Part shown: positions 30,991 to 43,126 of the stretch, piece by piece
Layout: every line of letters begins with the position of its first letter
How positions within the stretch are numbered: position 1 is the stretch's first letter
From: Neoarius graeffei
Lineage: Eukaryota > Chordata > Actinopteri > Siluriformes > Ariidae
Length of the DNA stretch: 64,000 nucleotides
Assembly (NCBI RefSeq): GCF_027579695.1
Contig: NC_083577.1
Location: forward strand, 36,301,698-36,365,697
Direction: 5' to 3'
Position numbers and translations under genes: made by a program
The notes under the pieces: generated by a model
What the model saw: the letters and a program-made list of their open reading frames with translations, nothing else
Database searches by the model: none
Told to the model about the DNA's origin: nothing

Positions 30991-31510
30991 CTTATTAACT
31001 GAGCACTAGGTCTTTACAGGAAAATATCAGACTGAGGTCTTGACAGAACGGACCGAACCATAGGTGAGGTCTGATATTTTCCCATAAAGACCGAGCAAGC
31101 AAGGTTAATAAGGAGTTTATTATATGGCATTTTTATTTCTAAGATTAAAATAGATGGTCATTATAATGAGGCATGATGCTGCTTTCAGTCATGTCATTTT
31201 TGGAACGTAGTTGAGTCACGCATGCAGAATAAACAGCTAGCAATTTCAAAATTGAACTTCTGTTAGTAGTTAGCAGTTTCTGAATGCTCTTTGTTGCTCA
31301 TTTCTTGAATAACTTGGTGACTCTTGTTTGATTCCATTTTGATTTCCAATTAATCTTTTTTGTTGTTGTTTTGTTTTTGTTTTGTTTTTTGCAGCATTGA
31401 AAGCCGGTGCCTTGGAAACAATGTTTGTAATCAGCCAGGAAAATACTGCCCACCAAGGAACCCATCAGAGTGTACGATTTTACCAGAAGTAGCTCGTTCC
31501 ATGTAATGAT

Positions 31511-31838
31511 CTCATCTCATCTCATTATCTCTAGCCGTTTTATCCTTCTACAGGGTCGCAGGCAAGCTGGAGCCTATCCCAGCTGACTACGGCCGAAAGG
31601 CGGGGTACACCCTGGACAAGTCGCCAGGTCATCGCAGGGCTGACACATAGACACAGACAACCATTCACACTCACATTCACACCTACGCTCAATTTAGAGT
31701 CACCAGTTAACCTAATCTGCATGTCTTTGGACTGTGGGGGAAACCGGAGCACCCAGAGGAAACCCACACAGACATGGGGAGAACATGCAAACTCCACACA
31801 GAAAGGCCCTCGCCGGCCACGGGGCTCGAACCCGGACC
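31511..31838 (-). mobile_element. tRNA-derived SINE copy 6, head truncated
   Basis: Minus-strand copy from (TCTCA)n to GAACCCGGACC, without box A. A 14-bp duplication TTCCATGTAATGAT is at 31497-31510 and 31839-31852. Confidence 0.93.
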
Positions 31839-31857
31839 TTCCATGTAATGATGTCAC

Positions 31858-32400
31858 ATATTATTCTATCCACATTCACTGGATATGAGCAATCAAGCGC
31901 TCTGATTGGCTACTCTACGACTACTATATCAGCTCATATACCATGAGTAGAGAAAAACAAAATGGTGGAGCGTGTTGCTGAACCAACTGAGGATGAAATA
32001 AAAACTACTCGAAAATACCCCCCCCAAAAAAAAATACAAAAAAAGAAACAAAATATGGAATAAAAGTATTTGATGATAAGAATGTATCTTTTTTAATTTT
32101 TCAAGAATTATTATTATAGCATTTTTCAGAAATTGGTACTGCCATTTCACCGGTTTGTTTACATTCTAAGCGGAAATGATTTTGTCAGATGTTTTGTATA
32201 AACTTTTTATTTATTGAATTTGCAAAAAATTAAAATAAAAAAACACTCTGTTTCTCAAAATCCAATGAATATGGATATAATAAAACAGTTATTCCACTCA
32301 ATTTTGTTGTATATGGCTTATAGCCAACTCGGATGCATCTCGTCGGCTATCAGCTCATGTATAACTCGATTTCATGGAATAACTGTTAAATATCATCTGG
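31858..32400 (+). repeat. Dispersed repeat, copy 1 of a pair
   Basis: Matches 59761-60300 throughout (TATTCTATCCACATTCACTGG at the start, AATAACTGTTAAAT at the end). It contains an internal inverted pair, ATTCTATCCACATTCACTGG and CCA(A/G)TGAATATGGATA-like. Probably a non-autonomous DNA element; ends are not certain. Confidence 0.65.
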
Positions 32401-32625
32401 GACCCTGGGCAACTCTTTTGACCATGGGGGTGCATGCTGGGGGGCTGTCCAGCAGTTTCAAATAGTACATCTTAAAAGTACCCTCTCCTGCTCACCTGTG
32501 TGTTCGGAAACTGTCTGGAAAGTATTCTGGGTAAAAGTGTCTGCTTAATGAATGAATGAATGTCAGTGCCTGCAGTTTTGAGGCTACATGACAAACCAAG
32601 AAGTCTTATATGTCCAGTGCAAAAC

Positions 32626-32626
<1 letters not shown>

Positions 32627-32662
<36 letters not shown>

Positions 32663-32679
32663 GTTGTTGTTGTTATTAT
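32627..32679. repeat. (ATT)n(GTT)n microsatellite
   Basis: Runs directly into the hAT element at 32680; its last 8 bases GTTATTAT are that element's target duplication. Confidence 0.92.
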
Positions 32680-33824
32680 CAGAGATGGATAGTAATGAAG
32701 TACATTTACTTGAGTACTGTACTTAAGTGCACTTTTTGAGTATCTGTACTTTACTTGAGTATTTTTTATTTTTTGGAAATTTCTGACTTTAACTTCACAC
32801 CATTTGAAAGGCAAATATCGTACTTTTTACTCTACTACATTTCTATCAAGGTCCTCATTACTATGAAGCAGCTTTGAAAGTGGATGTTTTTTCTTTTTTC
32901 GATAAAGTGATTGATTTTTTTTTTGCAGGTGACACTGAGACAGCCTATCAGTAATCACTAGGATCATGTCACATCCATAGACTGTATAAAATCAAGTTCA
33001 ATGATTTCTCAGCAGCTTTATTTGAACACGATCAGTTGATGGCAGAATGGAAGGAGGCAGTTCTTCTGGAGAATGCACGCACCCATGGCCGTACCTAGAA
33101 CCCATGTTTCAGTTTTGTGAAAGGATTAAAGATTTGTTTCATTTTAAATGTTTGCTTTTGTTTGTCAAAAACAAACCACATCACGGCCTACAAAAACTCG
33201 CCATCCAACCTGCGGAAGCATATTGAGGTATATACGTAAACGTTTTCTTCCAAGAGAAAGCTTGCAACGAAGTTGTCTGTGCTTTTACAGCTAGCGATAA
33301 TGTTGCAATAGCTATGCAGTCTGGTTAGTCAAAGGACTTTCTATGGATTTGCCCGCCAAGTTGCCATCGCCTTGTCCACAGCTAACGTTAACACATAGCT
33401 AGTTAACTTGGACACTGTTAGTTAGCGTGTAAAAACGGAGTTACGCTAACATGAATAACGTTAACTTATCTGAAGTCCTTTCAGAAATATGCTTTAGCAA
33501 AATCTTGCCAAATAAACAATGTAGAAATCATTCTTTTCCAGTCACGTTAGCTACCCAATATGATTTCGAGTTTGAAAAGCGTTTGCTAGCATGTCAGGTG
33601 GAGCTTCACTGACTAGCTAGCTTAACGTTAAACCACCATGACGTTCATTTTGTGAATTCACATTTCAGTCTTTGGTAACAGCATTAGGTTTGTTAGCGTT
33701 GTGGCAATAATACAACGATGCGGTGACAGAAAATTTACTTTTAATACTTAAGTATTTTTAAAAGCAAATACTTCAGTATTTTAACTGAAGTAAAAATTTG
33801 ACTAGACAACTTTGACTTGTATCG

Positions 33825-35246
33825 CACGGGCGCAGATAGAGGGTGGGACGGGTGGGATTCGTCCCACCCAGATTTAAATTCACCTCGTTCGGTCCCCCCC
33901 ACTTATAGGGAGGAAAAAACGTCTATGCTGTCTTTCTTTGCATAAGGCAAACCTCACGGAAAAATCAAAAGACTAATTACCATTCGGTTTATTGAAGTGC
34001 ACAGCAGTACATACATAGTTGCAACTGCACAGACTGCACAGGTTGCGAGCTCGAGCTTGGTTGCTATGGTTACCCACAAGTTTGACAGGCATATTGGGGA
34101 CAGCTCCTCCTAGTTCAGGACCCCAACACGGCATGATGAAGGGTTCCAAAAGGCAGAAAACGATTGCATCGTTGTTGTTGTTGTTTTTTTAAAAAAAAAA
34201 TGACTGTAAGTATACTGTGCCTTACTTTATCATATCACCTTGCAATTTTTTGATAGTCTGTTCAAAGTAATGTCGTAGTGAAAGTAAAATCGTATGGAGT
34301 AGAGATGCCTTTCTGGTAGCCTCCTTCTTTCGGTGGTAGCCTTTAGATACAGTGCTCAGAAGGCAGTTTTAATGTTTAATCTGGCGTTCCCTGCCATAAT
34401 TTCAGTGAGCATATTGTTTCATAAGGAAACTTTGCGAAAAGTTGTTGACTGACTGCCGCTCACGCAACACACAGGCATAGTTAGAAAGTCAGGATGCACT
34501 GGTTTACACTTTACACACACACACGTAGCCCAGCCTCTCGCTATGGTTAACAGTTGGAACTTAGCGGTTTTAAAACTAGTTTTGCAGTTTTGCAATTTCT
34601 GTGTGTGATGATAATGTGTAAACTTTGGATTTCCATAGGCTATGTTAAAATGTTATCATTGTCCTGGCCTGCAGGTAGTTCCTGGTGATGGCAGTGAGGG
34701 AGGTGAAATAACATGTATACACATTACCGTTCAAAAGTTTGGGGTCACCCAGACAATTTTGTGTTTTCCATGAAAAGTCACACTTTTATTTACCACCATA
34801 AGTTGTAAAATGAATAGAAAATATAGTCAAGACATTTTTCTGGCCATTTTGAGCATTTAATTGACCCCACAAATGTGATGCTCCAGAAACTCAATCTGCT
34901 CAAAGGAAGGTCAGTTTTATAGCTTCTCTAAAGAGCTAAACTGTTTTCAGCTGTGCTAACATGATTGTACAAGGGTTTTCTAATCATCCATTAGCCTTCT
35001 GAGGCAATGAGCAAACACATTGTACCATTAGAACACTGGAGTGAGAGTTGCTGGAAATGGGCCTCTATACACCTATGGAGATATTGCACCAAAAACCAGA
35101 CATTTGCAGCTAGAATAGTCATTTACCACATTAGCAATGTATAGAGTGGATTTCTGATTAGTTTAAAGTGATCTTCAATGAAAAGAACAGTGCTTTTCTT
35201 TCAAAAATAAGGACATTTCAAAGTGACCCCAAACTTTTGAACGGTA

Positions 35247-35316
<70 letters not shown>

Positions 35317-35377
35317 AATGGAATCATTTGCTGACAGCTCAGTCCCCCCCAGTTCAGAAATCCTATCTGCGCCTCTG
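33825..35377. mobile_element. Inner hAT-like element
   Basis: TTGTATCG at 33817-33824 and 35378-35385 flanks ends CACGGGCGCAGATAG and CTATCTGCGCCTCTG, inverted over about 12 bp. The interior lacks a transposase frame. It carries the Tc1 MITE at 34720. Confidence 0.87.
34720..35249. mobile_element. Tc1-type MITE inside the inner hAT
   Basis: TA then CACATTACCGTTCAAAAGT at the left; ACTTTTGAACGGTAGTG then TA at the right. The inverted ends include GGGGTCAC and GTGACCCC. It is a common teleost MITE type. A (TA)n run of about 30 units follows at 35250-35311. Confidence 0.9.
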
Positions 35378-35489
35378 TTGTATCGGAGTAACATTTGATC
35401 AGTGGGATCTGTACTTTGACTTAAGTAATGAAGTTGGGTACTTTGCCCACCTTTGGTTATTATTATTATTATTAGTTGCGTCTTTATCA

Positions 35490-35706
35490 TTTGCCGCCAG
35501 GGAGAAATGCAGCTGTGGCCGCAGTGTGGGGACTCCAGGCCACGCCCCCTGTGTGAGGCACGCGCGGGGGCAGATGGGGCGGGTGGGGGTTGCCTGGTCC
35601 TTTCCGTGCCCAAATAGTGCCCAGAACACACACACACACACACCTTGGACTTCATTACACTCGACTCGCTGACTTCACGGCATAAACAGACAGACGACAC
35701 GGGCAG
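35490..35706 (+). promoter_or_regulatory. GC-rich promoter and non-coding first exon, probably sytl5
   Basis: A GC-rich, CpG-containing island in an AT-rich region, with GC-box/KLF-like sites (CCACGCCCC at about 35542, GGGGCGGG near 35576). It ends in a strong donor GGGCAG|GTAAGC at 35706/35707. No coding frame fits. The next + strand gene is sytl5 (start codon 56097), so this would be its 5' UTR exon with a ~20-kb intron. This is inference; RNA evidence is absent. Confidence 0.5.
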
Positions 35707-36364
35707 GTAAGCTCTGCTTCCTTTACCATGGCTTATTTATTTATTTTTATTTATTTATTTCACCTCACCGGTGACAAATGAGGGGGAAACCCAGTGAGCT
35801 GAGCCTCTGCGACTGAGGGAGATGTGAGACAGGAGATGGGCTTTTTTGAATCGACCAAACACGAACCCTCACCATCCTTTTATCGTTAATGTTTTCCCAT
35901 TCCGGATGAAATGGACCGGCTGTGTTTGAAATGTAACGTTGAGACGTATCAAAGCGCCCCAGGCCACTTTAATGCTTTACCGCTTTGATGATAATACTGA
36001 TATTTCCCCAGAATCTTCCTAAAGCCCGTGTATGAGACTCAGAAACGCCGAGGTAGATCAAATGAGGCAGGATCTTGGCCAGCAGGAGTGAACAGGCACA
36101 TCAGTGAAACAGCTGTTTGAACAGGTGCAATGCAGCACACAGTCAGTTCAAATGTTTACAAGTTTATAATTACCTTATTGATGTTTGCAGAAGGAATAGA
36201 TAAGCTTCTGTTGCTCCTTATTTTCCTTGTGACTTTAATGATTCTCAGGATTAAGGATCGACAACAAGTCATCTTTAAATGTGAGTTGTGTTCTTTGAGT
36301 ACACAAGTAAATCAACACCGGGCTTGGGATTAGGCTGTTGATGCACATTGAGTTAACGCAGACA

Positions 36365-36577
36365 CTAAATAGAGCTTGTGATATGTGTGTGTGTGTGTGT
36401 GTGTGTACAGATCTTCTCCACCTTCATTTGATTCAAATTAACCTTTGGATGCCACCATACTGATTTCTATCAGATGAGTGACCCGGTCACCTTAGAAATA
36501 GCATCCAGAGATTAATTTGGATCAAATGAAGGGGAGAAGATCTGGACACACACACACACATCACAAGCTCTATTTAG
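36365..36577. repeat. Long imperfect palindrome (foldback), arms about 90-100 bp
   Basis: CTAAATAGAGCTTGTGAT at the left returns as ATCACAAGCTCTATTTAG at the right. Inside, (GT)n pairs with (CA)n, CAGATCTTCTCC with GGAGAAGATCTG, TTCATTTGAT with ATCAAATGAA, and GGATGC with GCATCC. The centre is GTGACCCGGTCAC. The left arm has about 14 extra bases near the centre. It has no coding frame. Confidence 0.88.
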
Positions 36578-36689
36578 TAACCGATTTGGGGAGCACTTGT
36601 GTCTAATGTGCTGAAAACATTTTATCACAGTTTTACAGTATGAATGATTGGGTGGTATAAACCGTCACATATCACCTTTTCTTTAGTGA

Positions 36690-36876
36690 TCTAAAGCACA
36701 CACACACACACACACACTGTGCTCTGCGGATTTACTCGTTGACCTACATGCTCATTCATTTGTCATTTGAATGATTTAAAGCCCCAGACCTGACTTAATC
36801 ATCCAGCTAACAGGACTACAGGAAGATGATATAATCAGTCTCAGACCAACACTCAGCAAATCAAGTTTCACTTATG

Positions 36877-36945
<69 letters not shown>
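36690..36945. repeat. (CA)n microsatellites
   Basis: (CA)n at about 36695-36718 and a longer run at about 36891-36942 preceded by (TC)n. Confidence 0.93.
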
Positions 36946-37229
36946 ATAAAATAGCTTTTAAGATGTACTTTTGAATCTGTCCAGATGTATATGAGTGCTT
37001 GTGGTGTTTAAAAGGTGTTATTTTTAGTGTTATAGCTGTAATTTGTACCTGTTCTTACTCATGCTGTGGAGTTGTGGGAGGAAAACAAGCTGTGTGAACT
37101 TGGGCTGGAGTCAGGGGCGTGCTCTGCTTTGCACTGGATGTCTGGGCGTCTATCATTTGAAGGACTGAGAGATGGGTGTGAATGTCCTATGGTAAAGGAT
37201 GTGGTGGTGCTTCAAAACCTTTACAGTGT

Positions 37230-37606
37230 CTCATCTCATCTCATTATCTCTAGCCGCTTTATCCTGTTCCACAGGGTCGCAGGCAAGCTGGAGCCTATCC
37301 CAGCTGACTACGGGCGAAAGGCGGGGTACACCCTGGACAAGTCGCCAGGTCATCACAGGGCTGCACATAGACACAGACAACCATTCACACTCACATTCAC
37401 ACCTACGGTCAATTTAGAGTCACCAGTTAACCTAACCTGCATGTCTTTGGACTGTGGGGGAAACCGGAGCACCCGGAGGAAACCCACGTAGACACGGGGA
37501 GAACATGCAAACTCTGCACAGAAAGGCCCTCGCCGGCCACGGGGCTCGAACCCGGACCTTCTTGCTGTGAGGCGACAGCGCTAACCACTACACCACCGTG
37601 CCACCT
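37230..37606 (-). mobile_element. tRNA-derived SINE copy 7, full length
   Basis: Complete minus-strand copy with a (CTCAT)n tail and both tRNA boxes. The 13-bp duplication ACCTTTACAGTGT is at 37217-37229 and 37607-37619. Confidence 0.94.
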
Positions 37607-38609
37607 ACCTTTACAGTGTGTTGATAAAATTCTGAAACTAAGATCCCTTTTTGTACCCCTGTACTAAAAACATGATTCTTAAGTTGATAACTCCTTTTTT
37701 TGGATATCTGTTTCCAGTTTGGTTGGTTTGGGGATAAATGTGTTCAAACAGCACTAAATTCATCGAGACCTTCTCAGTACATAGGGAACCAAAACTGATT
37801 CAGTGCACATTATGTATGCAGTCAAGTTTATGCTCTTATGAAAAAGTTGAGTGATGTGAGCATGCTGTAGTTTGGTACGTGAGAAATAAAACATGACTGG
37901 GCGTGTTGTTAAAGGACAATATAGATATATAAGCACTGCCTAAAAGCGGAGCTCCTGATGAGTGTATCCTTGCAAAATATTTGCAAGGATACAAAATCAA
38001 CCTGAATAGAATAATAATATATAGCATATGAATCATCGAATTGTGTAGTGTCATGTATTTCACCTCAGTAAATTACTGTATTGTCTCGTGACCATGATAC
38101 CAATAATGAGATGCACATCACAGTTATGAAGACATATTTATTCCTGTCTTTGACACCGCATACCATGCACCAGAAACAAAACCACAACATTTTTTATGGT
38201 GTGACTCTGCTGGGTGTCTGGTGGACAGCAGTGAACCAGTGCTGTCACTATACATCATTACTATATAGTTATGATCGATTATCAAACTTGTTATGTCAAA
38301 AACTTGTCTGGTTACATCTCTCACGTGCACGTGCTTTGAAGCACGGAACGCACAACCAGAGACTGCAAAACTCATGCATGACATTAGGACTAATTACCAT
38401 GCACCTGTTCCTGATTAGAGTGCAATCACAGCACATACATATGAGGACTCTCAGTATCACACAGACTTTGAGAAAGCCTTGTATTTTTTTTGGTCACTTT
38501 TCTGGTTCTGACCCTGTTTGTGTTTTTGGATTGTGAGTTATTGTATTACCTCTGATATCATGTCTGTGCCTCACTCAACACTGCCTGTTTTAAATGCTGC
38601 CTTTATCTA

Positions 38610-40170
38610 CAGTGGTACTTGAAAGTTTGCAAACCCTTTAGAATTTTCTATATTTCTGCATAAATATGACCTAAAACATCATCAGATTTTCACACAAGTC
38701 CTAAAAGTAGATAAAGAGAGCCCAGTTAAACAAATGAGACAAAAATATTACACTTAGTCATGTATTTATTAAGCAAAATGATCCAATATTACATATCTGT
38801 GAGTGACAAAAGTATGTGAACCTCTAGGATTAGCAGTTAATTTGAAGGTGAAATTAGAGTCAGGTGTTTTCAATCAATGGGATGACAAGCAGGTGTGAGT
38901 GGGCACCCTGTTTTATTTAAAGAACAGGGATCTATCAAAGTCTGATCTTCACAACACATGTTTGTGGAAGTGTATTATGGCATGAACAAAGGAGATTCCT
39001 GAGGACCTCAGAAAAAGCATTGTTGATGCTCATCAGGCTGGAAAAGGCTACAAAACCATCTCTAAAGAGTCTGGACTGCACCAATCCACAGTCAGACAGA
39101 CTGCATACAAATGGAAGAAATTCAAGACCATTGTTACCCTCCCCAGGAGTGGTCGACCAACAAAGATCACTCCAAGAGCAAGGTGTGTAATAGTCAGCGA
39201 GGTCACAAAGGACCCCAGGGTAACTTCTAAGCAACTGAAGGCCCCTCTCACATTGGCTAATGTTAATGTTCATGAGTCCACCATCAGGAGAACACTGAAC
39301 AACAATGGTGTGCATGGCAGGGTTGCAAGGAGAAAGCCACTGCTCTCCAAAAAGAACATTGCTGCTCATCTGCAGTTTGCTAAAGATCATGAGGACAAGT
39401 CAGAAGGCTATTGGAAAAATGTTTTGTGGACAGATGAGACCAAAATAGAACTTTTTGGTTTAAATGAGAAGTGTTATGTTTGGAGAAAGGAAAACACTCC
39501 ATTCCAGCATAAGAACCTTATCCCATCTGTGAAACGTGGTGGTAGTATCGTGGTTTGGGCCTGTTTTGCTGCATCTGGGCCAGGATGGCTTGCCATCATT
39601 GATGGAACAATGAATTCTAAAGGAAAATGTCAGGACATCTGTCCATGAACTGAATCTTAAGAGAAGGTGGGTCATGCAGCAAGACAACAACCCTAAGCAC
39701 ACAAGTCATTCTACCAAAGAATGGTTAAAGAAGAATAAAGTTAATGTTTTGGAATGGCCAAGTCAAAGTCCTGATCTTAATCCAATCGAAATGTGGAAGG
39801 ACCTGAAGAGAGCAGTTCATGTGAGTAAACCCACCAACATCCCAGAGTTGAAGCTGTTCTGTACAGAGGAATGGGCTAACATTCCTCCAAGCCGGTGTGC
39901 AGGACTGATTAACAGTTACTGGAAACGTTTAGTTGCAGTTATTGCTGCACAAGGGGGTCACACCAGATACTGAAAGCAAAGGTTCACAAACTTTTGCCAC
40001 TCACAGATACGTAATATTGGATCGTTTTCCTCAATAAATAAATGACCGAGTATAATATTTTTGTCTCATTTGTTTAACTGGGTTCTCTTTATCTACTTTT
40101 AGGACTTGTGTGAAAATCTGATGCAGAAATATAGAAAATTCTAAAAGGTTCAAACTTTCAAGCACCACTG
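38610..40170 (+). mobile_element. Tc1/mariner element D, both ends intact
   Basis: TA (38608-38609), then CAGTGGTACTTGAAAG at the left; CTTTCAAGCACCACTG then TA (40171-40172) at the right; 1561 bp. It is the same family as B and C. The right terminal repeat has lost about 20 bp compared with B (the GATGTTTTAGGTCATATTTAT part). Confidence 0.95.
38979..39973 (+). pseudogene. Tc1-like transposase, broken (element D)
   Basis: The start codon is followed after one codon by TGA (ATGGCATGA at 38979). The body otherwise reads through the HTH ([16 protein letters not shown]), WTDETKIELFG (first D), QQDNNPKHTS (second D) and PDLNPIE (E). A deletion around 39619, where the ELYQR segment is missing, shifts the frame, and one codon is lost after NPIEM. 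It is dead. Confidence 0.88.
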
Positions 40171-40680
40171 TACGTTTTGGATCTGTTTGTTACCGTGCTT
40201 TCAAAAAAACTCTTCCTGCACTTACATGACAGAAACTGTCAACTGTCCAATAAGGTAGTAGACAAATAAAACTGTTTGATCTCGTTTTATATGAAACTAT
40301 CATGAATATTTTCCGTAAAATGTGTTAGTAAATAATCCCACATTATTTTTTAAAAAGCAAATTAAAAGTAAGTGTTGGATAAAACCCCACCTATCTTATG
40401 TAAATAAAGATACAAATTTCGTTGTCCAGTGGTCAAGTGTTTATGAGATACATTGCCTTGCACTTATAATCGGGTTCCCTATGGTGGTACACGTTTGTTG
40501 TTCATACGTATGGATGTATGGACGTCATATGGTCAAAGCCATCAAAAATCAGGTCGATGCATTTGTCATAAGTATGGGGCTCTGTTCTGCACACGCTTTG
40601 TTTTGAGGGACTGTCATCACCTGAAAGGTAATTATTTTCTTACAGCACATCCCAAAACATCATACTTTTTAAAAAAATAA

Positions 40681-41415
40681 GTTTATGCTTACATTTAATG
40701 TGGTCAGATGTTCACAAAAGGTACAAGTTATAAACAGTTACTCTGTCACATTTTCTTGAAGTCAGTAATATGAAGAATATGTAGCTTGTTAACGAGAAAC
40801 TGCAACATTTTCTATCTTGAAGACTTTACAATAGTGGAAAACCTCTGACTATTAGAATGTAGTCCTTCCATACATGATAAATGACTATCTCCTGACAGGA
40901 AAATGTATTGAAAAAAAAAGAGTTATTATTAGTCTGCGATTATGTGGAGTATCCACAATACATGTTCCTGTGAATTAGCTGTTACTATAGAAACAGTGCA
41001 TTAACATAAACGTCTGTGTAGCCAGCACCATTATCAGAGAAAATTAATCACCTTCTGACCAAGCAGATTTGATAATTTGCTGTGCTGAGGTATATCTGAG
41101 AATAGCAACATGGTTACTGGAACAGCACTACAGAACCTGCAAACTAAGCAAGCTAATGTTAGTGACGAACAAGTCTTGCTTATTATGATATATTCACAGT
41201 TTTGGCTCCTGCTAAATAAGTCACTGAGTATATGACCATGCAAATCAAAAGTCAAACTGAAATCCCACTCATGTCTGCCAGTAAGAAATGTGAGCTAGTT
41301 TACTAATGCAAGCGAGTAAACATGACATTTTTTCACCCCCTGAAAATGTCATATTTTCGAATTTAAAAAAAAAACTTTTTATGGGAAGCCATGTTTAATA
41401 TTAAATATCACCAGA
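40681..41415. other. No gene or recognisable element
   Basis: AT-rich sequence between copy B of the unclassified repeat and Tc1-E. No conserved frame or inverted ends were seen. Confidence 0.45.
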
Positions 41416-41419
41416 AATA

Positions 41420-43045
41420 TAGTGTCTTGAAAAGTATTCATCCCCCTTGGTGTTTGTCCTGTTTTGTTGCATTACAAGCTGGAATTAAAATGGATTTTTG
41501 GAGGGTTAACGCCATTTGATTTACACAACATGCCGACCACTTTAAAGGTGCATTTTTTTTTTATTGTGACACAAACAATAATTAAGATGAAAAAACAGAA
41601 ATCTGGAGTGTGCATAGATATTCACCCCCTTTCGTATGAAACCCCTAAATAAGAGCTGGTCCAACCAATTCACTTCATAAGTCACATAATTAGTTGATTA
41701 AGCTCCACCTGCATGCAATCAAAGTGTCACATGATCTGTCACATGATGTCTGTATAAATCAACCTGTTCTGGAAGGACCCTGACTCTGCAACGCTACTAA
41801 ACAAGCAACATGAAAACCAAGGAGCCTCCAAACAGGTCAGAGACAAAGTTGTGGAGAAGTATAGATCAGGGTTGGGTTATAAAAAATATCCCAAACTTTG
41901 AATATCCCACGGAACACCATTAAATCCATTATAGCAAAATGGAAAGAATATGGCACCACTACAAACCTGACAAGAGAAGGCCACCCACCAAAATCACAGA
42001 CCGGGCAAGGAGGGCATTAATCAGAAATGCAACAAAGACACCAAAGATAACACTGAAGGAGCTGCAAAGATCCACAGTGGACATGGGAGAATCTGTCTGT
42101 AGGACCTTTTTAAGTCGTACACTCCACAGAGCAAGGCTTTATGGAAGAGTGGCCAGAAAAAAGCCATTGCTTCAAGAAAAAAAAGAAAACACGTTTGGAG
42201 TTTGCCCAGCAGCATGTGACAGACTCCCCAAACACATTGAAGAAGATTCTCTGGTCAAATGAGACTAAAATTGAACTTTTTGGCCATCATGGGACACGCC
42301 ATGTGTGGCGCAAACCCAACACCCTGAGATCACCCTTCCTACAGTGAAGCATGGTGGTGGCAGCATCATGCTGTGGGGATGTTTTCATCTGCAGGGACAG
42401 GAAAGCTGGTCAGGACTGAAGGAAAGATGGATGGCACTAAATACAGGACAATTCTGGAGGAAAACCTGTTTGAGTTGGCCAGAGGTTTGAGAATGGGATG
42501 AAGGTTCACGTTCCAGCAGGACAATGACCCTAAACATACTGCTAAAGCTACACTGGAGTGGTTTAAAGGGAAATATTTAAATGTCTTGGAATGGCCTAAT
42601 CAAAGCCCAGACCGCAATCCAATTGAGAATCTGTGGCATAACTTGAAGATTGCTGTACACCAACGCAACCCATCTAACTTGAAGGAGTTGGAGCAGTTTT
42701 GCCTTGAGGAATAAGCAAAAATCCCAGTGGCTAGATGTGCTAAGCTAATAGAGACATACCCCAAGAGATTTGCAGCTGTAATTGAAGCAAAAGGTGGCTC
42801 TACAAAGTATTGACTGTCGGGGGTAAATACCTATGCACACTCCAGATTTCTGTTTGTTTTTTATCTTAATTATTGTTTGTGTCACAATAAATACATAAAT
42901 AAAGAAACAATTTTCACCCTTAAAGTGGTCGGCATGTTGTGTAAATGAAATGGTGCTTAACCCACCAAATCCATTTTAATTCCAGCTTGTAATGCGACAA
43001 AACAGGACAAACACCAAGGGGGATGAATACTTTTGCAAGACACTG
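41420..43045 (+). mobile_element. Tc1/mariner element E (AGTGTCTTG family)
   Basis: AGTGTCTTGAAAAGTATTCATCCCCCTTGG at the left is mirrored by CCAAGGGGGATGAATACTTTTGCAAGACACTG then TA (43046-43047) at the right. The left terminal C is mutated to T. It is the parent-type family of the MITE at 14174-14564. Confidence 0.92.
41811..42812 (+). pseudogene. Tc1-like transposase, several frameshifts (element E)
   Basis: Pieces in different frames read RARRALIRNATKTPKITLKEL (N-terminal side), then WSNETKIELFGHHG, where the family has WSDETK, so the first catalytic Asp is now Asn. [26 protein letters not shown] (second D) and [10 protein letters not shown]-type sequence (E) follow. There is a TAA in the EEWAKI motif at 42711-42713. 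It is inactive. Confidence 0.85.
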
Positions 43046-43126
43046 TACTTCCCAGCCACACGAAATTTGGCTGATATATAAACAAATTTGTTTTTGATCT
43101 GTATAAATGTATTCAGTCTGTCAGTC

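Larger units (their letters stand above)
32680..35455. mobile_element. Outer hAT-like element of the second nest
   Basis: Ends CAGAGATGGATAGTAATGAAGTA and ACTTCATTACTTAA...CCACCTTTG (inverted CAAAGGTGG) flank many ACTTGAGTA-type motifs. GTTATTAT occurs at 32672-32679 and 35456-35463. The duplication is in low-complexity sequence, so it is weaker evidence than usual. It is split by the hAT at 33825. Confidence 0.72.
37935..40640 (+). repeat. Unclassified dispersed repeat, copy B (split by Tc1-D)
   Basis: The same repeat as 1030-2075 but in plus orientation, with Tc1-D inserted at the TA of CTTTATCTACGTTTTGG. The two halves join to match copy A without a gap. Confidence 0.75.

Noticed and set aside
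35218-35700. 160-residue minus-strand frame and its plus-strand partner
   Set aside because: Runs through (TA)n, a MITE end and the GC-rich promoter region; Tyr/Ile repeats show it is low-complexity.
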